DNA from: Paenisporosarcina quisquiliarum_A
Lineage (GTDB): Bacteria > Bacillota > Bacilli > Bacillales_A > Planococcaceae
NCBI RefSeq assembly: GCF_043641925.1
Contig: NZ_JBHZRU010000017.1
Span: forward strand, 1-64,000
Reading direction: 5' to 3'
Length of the DNA stretch: 64,000 bases
Below, piece after piece: positions 60,288 to 64,000 of this stretch. Position numbers and translations under genes: made by a program. Numbering within the stretch: the stretch's first letter is position 1; each line of letters opens with the position of its first letter. The notes under the pieces are model-generated. The model had not been told where the DNA came from. It searched no databases and saw nothing but the letters and a program-made list of their open reading frames with translations.

Positions 60288-60344
60288 TCACTTAATGATT
60301 TGGAATTTCAAGTCCTTACTGAAGATGTGAAATTGATGAAGTAA
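60288..60344 (+). pseudogene. C-terminal remnant of a GNAT-like gene copy
   Basis: In frame it encodes LNDLEFQVLTEDVKLMK, closely matching the end of the 53982 product (LGDLGFLVLTEDVMLMK). It is followed at 60357-60383 by bases matching the tail of the orphan permease gene (56841-56867). No upstream part remains. Confidence 0.75.
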
Positions 60345-60391
60345 TTAACGATCCAAAGAATAAGAAATTACTCGAAATGAATTTTTGGTCA

Positions 60392-60447
60392 AAGAAAAAA
60401 GAGTGCAGAAATGCACTCTTTTACCATTCAATGTCTTCTGGGTATTC
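60392..60447. repeat. direct repeat, right copy (with terminator)
   Basis: Matches 57213-57268. Contains the GAGTGCA/TGCACTC hairpin with flanking A/T runs, a bidirectional terminator for the ECF operon and the 60421 gene. Confidence 0.85.
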
Positions 60448-61140
60448 AGCTGTAAGTGCTAAATCATGAATTGTACTCTTTGTAACGTTGGCAGATTTAA
60501 TGACTTGATTACGAAAAGCTACATACTCATTATCCTGAACTGCTAGTTTTAATGCATACTTTCCTAAGCTTTCTTCACGTTGTTCTTTCGTCATTTTAAT
60601 GTAGTTTAAATTTAACACGTCGACAAATTGAATGGCGTACTTATGCACATTCGTTTCTTGATTGTTTAGCAATTTCATGAAATTCTGAAATTCTTCTTCA
60701 TCAAGCGTTTCACTTAAGGATGCACCAATCGCTGATTGGAACTTGCGAATTGTTGTTACGTGAGCGTCGAGTAAAGGGAATGAATGTTTCTTTTGGTATA
60801 GCTTGATGAAATCGTTTAAAGCAATCGCTGCAAAAATGAGTTCTGGCCATAATATTTCAACCGTAAAATACACATTTTTTTCTGGAGCGACCAAATCGTG
60901 TTCTTTCATTGAATCTTTATGAAGACCGTTCCTAACAAATTCAATGTTACGCTCTCCTTGGCTTGCTTGGCGGAAGTCATGACATACTTTGAGGATGCGT
61001 GCTCGTGAACCCTCTAGATCATAGTATTTTCCTTCTTCACCAATCACAGCATAGATAGCATGATTGAGTTCATCGATATCCCAATAGTCTCCGCTTACAA
61101 TGGCGCCTGTCAGATTTTTAGTATGTGTAATTGATAGCAT
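60421..61140 (-). CDS. hypothetical protein, DUF6904-type
   Basis: A 239-residue soluble, helix-rich protein beginning LSITHTKNLTGAIVSGDYWDIDELNHAIYAVIGEE, a start I associate with DUF6904 proteins; function unknown. Its last codons are duplicated at 57213-57268. It lies 29 bases downstream of the RluF gene on the same strand. Confidence 0.6.
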   Translation of the reverse strand: MLSITHTKNLTGAIVSGDYWDIDELNHAIYAVIGEEGKYYDLEGSRARILKVCHDFRQASQGERNIEFVRNGLHKDSMKEHDLVAPEKNVYFTVEILWPELIFAAIALNDFIKLYQKKHSFPLLDAHVTTIRKFQSAIGASLSETLDEEEFQNFMKLLNNQETNVHKYAIQFVDVLNLNYIKMTKEQREESLGKYALKLAVQDNEYVAFRNQVIKSANVTKSTIHDLALTAEYPEDIEW

Positions 61141-61169
61141 CTAAATCGCCTCCATCTCTTACTCTTCTA

Positions 61170-61874
61170 TTACCTCTTTGGCGTATAGTTAAGCATGGAA
61201 AATAATTCGCTTAATTCATCTTTCGTTAGTTCGCGCCATTGTCCAATTTGTAAGTTATCAATTGAGATGTTCATAATGCGTACACGTTGCAAGCTTTTTA
61301 CCTCATAACCGAGGGCTGTACACATGCGACGAATTTGACGATTCAATCCTTGTGTTAGCGTGATTTTGAAGATATTAGATGACAATTTCTCTACTTTACA
61401 AGGGAGTGTTTTTGTATCTAATATTTCTACACCTTCTGCCATTTCTTGAAGGAAATCCTGTGTAATTGGTTGATCTACCTTCACAATGTACTCTTTTTCA
61501 TGTTCATTTTCAGCTCGAAGAATTTCATTCACAATGTCACCGTCATTTGTTAATAAAATCAGACCATGTGAATCTTTATCGAGGCGACCAATATGAAAAA
61601 TACGCAAAGGGTGATTGACGAAGTCGACTATATTCCCTTGAATATGACGTTCCGTAGTACTTGTTATTCCAACGGGTTTGTTTAACACGATATAGACATA
61701 AGGATCTTCATGTTTAACTAGATTTCCGTCTGCACGGACCTCATCCCCAGGCTCAACTTTGCTACCTAATTCAGCTTTTACGCCGTTTATCATAATTCGG
61801 CCATCCTCGATCCATTTATCCGCACCGCGTCTAGAAACGATTCCAGCTTCACTTAAATATTTATTGATACGCAT
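61170..61874 (-). CDS. rluF: 23S rRNA pseudouridine synthase RluF-type
   Basis: A 234-residue RsuA/RluF-family enzyme: N-terminal S4 domain (RINKYLSEAGIVSRRGADKWI), catalytic GRLDKDSHGLILLTNDG (Asp nucleophile in RLD) and the conserved GLNRQIRRM segment near the end. The RAENEHEKEYIV stretch fits RluF (position 2604) rather than RluB. It acts on the large-subunit rRNA. Confidence 0.85.
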   Translation of the reverse strand: MRINKYLSEAGIVSRRGADKWIEDGRIMINGVKAELGSKVEPGDEVRADGNLVKHEDPYVYIVLNKPVGITSTTERHIQGNIVDFVNHPLRIFHIGRLDKDSHGLILLTNDGDIVNEILRAENEHEKEYIVKVDQPITQDFLQEMAEGVEILDTKTLPCKVEKLSSNIFKITLTQGLNRQIRRMCTALGYEVKSLQRVRIMNISIDNLQIGQWRELTKDELSELFSMLNYTPKR

Positions 61875-62030
61875 CTATCATCACCTGCTTTTTTTAGTAC
61901 CTTCATTATAACCTATTATGAACAGTTGTATGATTTAGGTGAGTCAGCAGACAGTTGGAATTCCCTACCTTTAAAATAAAGACTATGATACCATTTAAAT
62001 AAGAGAGAAATTGAGGAAGGAGGACTTATT

Positions 62031-62726
62031 TTGAGTGAAGAAAAAAGAGTTATTTCTTCAGAATTAAAAGAGTTACTTTCCATTCGGCATAGTGTGAAAG
62101 AATATAAAAAAGACAGTTATCTTTTTAGAGAAGGCGATTCGATAAAAGGTGTTTATTTCATTCAACAAGGAAAAGTTCAAATTGGTAAGGTGACTTCTGA
62201 AGGTAGAGAATTGACCTTGAGAATTTGCGGAAGAAACCAATTGGTTGGGGAAGTTACGCTCTTTTCGATAGATGCCAAATATATGTTAGATGCAAAAGCA
62301 TTAGAGGATGTTACGTGCGTCAAAGTAAGCATTGATGACCTTGAAAAGGAATTAGCTGAAAATGCGGATTTAGCTGTTGCGTTTATGAAATGGATGGGTG
62401 TGAACCATCAGAAAACCCAGACTAAATTTAGGGACTTACTATTACATGGGAAAAAGGGTGCGCTTTATTCAACCTTAATCCGTCTCACGAATAGTTATGG
62501 CGAGAAAGATGAACATGGTATTTTAATTGATATGGTGTTGACGAACCAAGAACTGGCTAACTTCTGTGGAATGACGAGAGAAGTGGTGAATCGGTTATTA
62601 AACGAGTTGAAGAAACTAGGTAAAGTATCGATGGTGAATGGGAAAATTTATATTCATGATCTCCAATATTTAAAAGATGAAATTCTATGTGAAGATTGCC
62701 CAATAGCATTTTGTAAAATTGATTAG
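62031..62726 (+). CDS. fnr: Fnr-type Crp-family oxygen regulator
   Basis: Starts at a TTG after GAAGGAGG. About 231 residues with a cyclic-nucleotide-type beta-roll (about 15-130), a dimer helix and a Crp HTH (LTNQELANFCGMTREVVNRLLNEL). The C-terminus reads CEDCPIAFC, the CX2CX4C cluster motif of Bacillus-type Fnr, which binds a 4Fe-4S cluster. A perfect TGTGA-N6-TCACA box lies between it and the ba3 oxidase operon. Confidence 0.85.
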   Translation: MSEEKRVISSELKELLSIRHSVKEYKKDSYLFREGDSIKGVYFIQQGKVQIGKVTSEGRELTLRICGRNQLVGEVTLFSIDAKYMLDAKALEDVTCVKVSIDDLEKELAENADLAVAFMKWMGVNHQKTQTKFRDLLLHGKKGALYSTLIRLTNSYGEKDEHGILIDMVLTNQELANFCGMTREVVNRLLNELKKLGKVSMVNGKIYIHDLQYLKDEILCEDCPIAFCKID

Positions 62727-62727
62727 C

Positions 62728-62765
62728 AAGTGATTTGCCCTTCGAGGTGAATCGCTTTTTTTTTT
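62728..62765 (+). terminator. terminator of fnr
   Basis: AAGTGATT pairs with AATCGCTT (one wobble), followed by T10. Confidence 0.75.
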
Positions 62766-62802
62766 GTCTATTTATTGACACTTGTATGAAATCCGTCTTG
62801 AG

Positions 62803-62818
62803 TGTGATAAAAGTCACA
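62803..62818 (+). promoter_or_regulatory. Crp/Fnr-type box
   Basis: TGTGA-TAAAAG-TCACA, a perfect 5-bp dyad matching the Fnr consensus, 69 bases upstream of the subunit IIa start. It probably makes the oxidase operon oxygen-responsive. Confidence 0.8.
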
Positions 62819-62886
62819 ATGATTTACCTCTTAATCAATTAGGCTGAACATAACTTAATGGAAGAATGAATTTCGAGGTGAGGAAT

Positions 62887-63009
62887 TTGAAGAAAACGAA
62901 GCCAGCTAAGGAAGAGAATCTAAAAGGAACATTTGTAAGCGTCATGTCTGTTGGCGTAATCATCATTGTCATGTGGGTAGTCGTTTATTACATGTATGTA
63001 GCACGTTAA
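62887..63009 (+). CDS. cytochrome c oxidase subunit IIa (ba3-type)
   Basis: Starts at a TTG after GAGGTGAGG. 40 codons: a basic N-terminus (KKTKPAKEENLKG) and one membrane helix (TFVSVMSVGVIIIVMWVVVYYMY). Size, topology and position just before subunits II and I match the single-span subunit IIa of ba3-type oxidases. Confidence 0.75.
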   Translation: MKKTKPAKEENLKGTFVSVMSVGVIIIVMWVVVYYMYVAR

Positions 63010-63025
63010 ATAAGGAGTGGAAAAA

Positions 63026-63493
63026 ATGCATCTTCATAAATATGAAAAAATATGGTTGATTTTTGGTATCGCATCACTTGTTGTTTTCTTAAGTGTTGTA
63101 GGTATCAGTGCCTTTTCTCATGGCCATACGCCTGCAGGAGGAATGGATACGATTGATCCGAAAAAAGTAAATGAAACAGCACCATTTGATAACCCAGGAG
63201 TGACACAATTAGATGATGATACGTATCAAGTGGCGATTGTAGCGATGGCTTTTAGTTACACAGCACCTGAATTGAAAGTGCCTGCTGGAAAAGAAATTAT
63301 TTTTAAAGTGACGAGTACAGATGTCGTTCACAGTTTTACGATAGATAACACGAAAGTGAATATGATGGTCGTTCCGGGTCAAATCACAACGAAGTCATAT
63401 ACGTTTGACAAACCTGGAAAGTATTTAATTCTTTGCAATGAATACTGTGGTTCTGGACATCATTTCATGTCTACAGAAATTGAGGTGTATTGA
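63026..63493 (+). CDS. cytochrome ba3-type oxidase subunit II
   Basis: I chose the ATG at 63026, eight bases after AAGGAG; a GTG at 63017 overlaps the site. About 155 residues: one N-terminal span and a CuA-binding cupredoxin domain with VVHSFTI and LCNEYCGSGHHFM (the two Cys, His and Met ligands). Takes electrons from cytochrome c or copper protein and passes them to subunit I. Length fits ba3-type rather than the longer aa3-type subunit II. Confidence 0.9.
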   Translation: MHLHKYEKIWLIFGIASLVVFLSVVGISAFSHGHTPAGGMDTIDPKKVNETAPFDNPGVTQLDDDTYQVAIVAMAFSYTAPELKVPAGKEIIFKVTSTDVVHSFTIDNTKVNMMVVPGQITTKSYTFDKPGKYLILCNEYCGSGHHFMSTEIEVY

Positions 63494-63495
63494 TC

Positions 63496-64000
63496 ATGAT
63501 TGCTGCACAAGATCGCAAATTAGCTCTATGGAATATCGGCGTTGCTTATATCGCATTCCTTATCGGAACATTATGCGGATTATTACAGGTTTTCATTCGA
63601 AATGATGCCCTACAATTACCAAGCTGGTTAGATTATTATCAAATTTTAACGGCACATGGTGTGCTACTTGCCCTTATTTTTACAACATACTTTATTTTTG
63701 GATTCTTTGTTACAGGAATGAGTAAAAGCTTAGGAAGTTTCGGACCTAAAGTTCTTCTTTATTCATGGATCGGATTCTGGGTTACGACAATCGGAACGGT
63801 GATGGCGACTGTCATGATCATTTCTGGTGAAGCTTCTGTGCTCTATACTTTCTATGCACCACTTAAAGCGAGCGGATGGTACTATGTCGGTCTTGCATTG
63901 GTGATTGTTGGAACATGGATAAGCAGCTTCGCTTTGGTCGGACATTATGTGGTTTGGCGCAAAGCTCATAAAGGTGAATTGAGTCCACTATTTGCTTTCA
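63496..64000 (+). CDS. cytochrome ba3-type oxidase subunit I (partial)
   Basis: Begins three bases after subunit II (ATG at 63496) and is open to the window end: 168 codons visible. It starts AAQDRKLALWNIGVAYIAFLIG and has YYQILTAHGVLLALIF with the haem-ligand His in the LTAHG motif, plus at least three spans. Catalyses oxygen reduction to water coupled to proton pumping. The remaining spans and the CuB ligands lie beyond the window. Confidence 0.9.
   Translation, partial: MIAAQDRKLALWNIGVAYIAFLIGTLCGLLQVFIRNDALQLPSWLDYYQILTAHGVLLALIFTTYFIFGFFVTGMSKSLGSFGPKVLLYSWIGFWVTTIGTVMATVMIISGEASVLYTFYAPLKASGWYYVGLALVIVGTWISSFALVGHYVVWRKAHKGELSPLFAF

Overview
The window is low-GC Gram-positive chromosome. 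Ribosome-binding sites are strong AGGAGG/GGGGAG types, starts are a mix of ATG, GTG and TTG, and intrinsic terminators are abundant. CotB-, CotD- and CotF-like spore-coat genes mark an endospore former. With the CstR-type sulfur operon, a Fnr with a C-terminal cysteine cluster and a ba3-type oxidase, the best guess is a Bacillales member near the Planococcaceae (Psychrobacillus/Sporosarcina-like). This placement is inference from gene content only.

0-7.5 kb: a membrane exporter subunit, small membrane genes and a methyltransferase lead into a cassette-like array. Seven single-gene units of about 480-690 bp, all on the + strand, are each bounded by a copy of an imperfect palindrome (left arm TTGAACTAAC, loop GCAGCAG, right arm GTTAGTTGAAC), often joined to a near-identical GCTTTACT/AGTAAAGC terminator. 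Cargo: a SUKH/SMI1-type gene broken by one stop codon, three lipoproteins (two of them paralogues), a membrane protein, a DUF3916-type protein and a NUDIX hydrolase.

7.5-17.8 kb: a ribosomal-protection-type GTPase (- strand) lies next to exoA, which is split by a 7.27-kb integrated element (10366-17631). The exoA halves join seamlessly across a shared TAAGGTT into a 253-residue reading frame. The element carries a large serine recombinase, a small tyrosine recombinase, two more palindrome-bounded small-gene cassettes, an unusual T-poor tract, a four-gene minus-strand operon of unknown function with an HTH protein first, and no virion, replication or conjugation genes that I recognise.

17.8-24.5 kb: a coiled-coil protein, a MerR/SRPBCC pair, then a reactive-sulfur operon (TusA, rhodanese, TusA-rhodanese, DsrE, rhodanese-persulfide dioxygenase, TauE, two more DsrE-like proteins) with three CstR-type operators.

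24.5-54 kb: mostly core genes: SDR epimerase, DUF817, SET protein, RNase J, nucleoside transporter, CotB-like coat genes around an ArsB-like permease, a THUMP/TRM-type methyltransferase, a TetR-RND efflux pair, CotF-like, a chemotaxis receptor, cupin, flavoprotein, a YocH-like LysM-3D protein with a WalR-type box, RpiR plus an amino-acid ABC operon, CotD-like and an MFS transporter. Six intergenic regions carry arrays of degenerate repeats with a near-exact 21-bp period. The conserved word differs between loci: three share GCCAAATTA and the other three each have their own.

54-64 kb: a GNAT-like gene and an orphan pair of Opp-type permeases, then an ECF sigma/anti-sigma module with a visible autoregulatory promoter. 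The module is bracketed by matching gene-tail fragments that indicate an old tandem duplication. RluF, Fnr with a perfect TGTGA-N6-TCACA box, and a ba3-type oxidase operon (subunits IIa, II, I) run off the window edge. No tRNA, rRNA or CRISPR array was seen.
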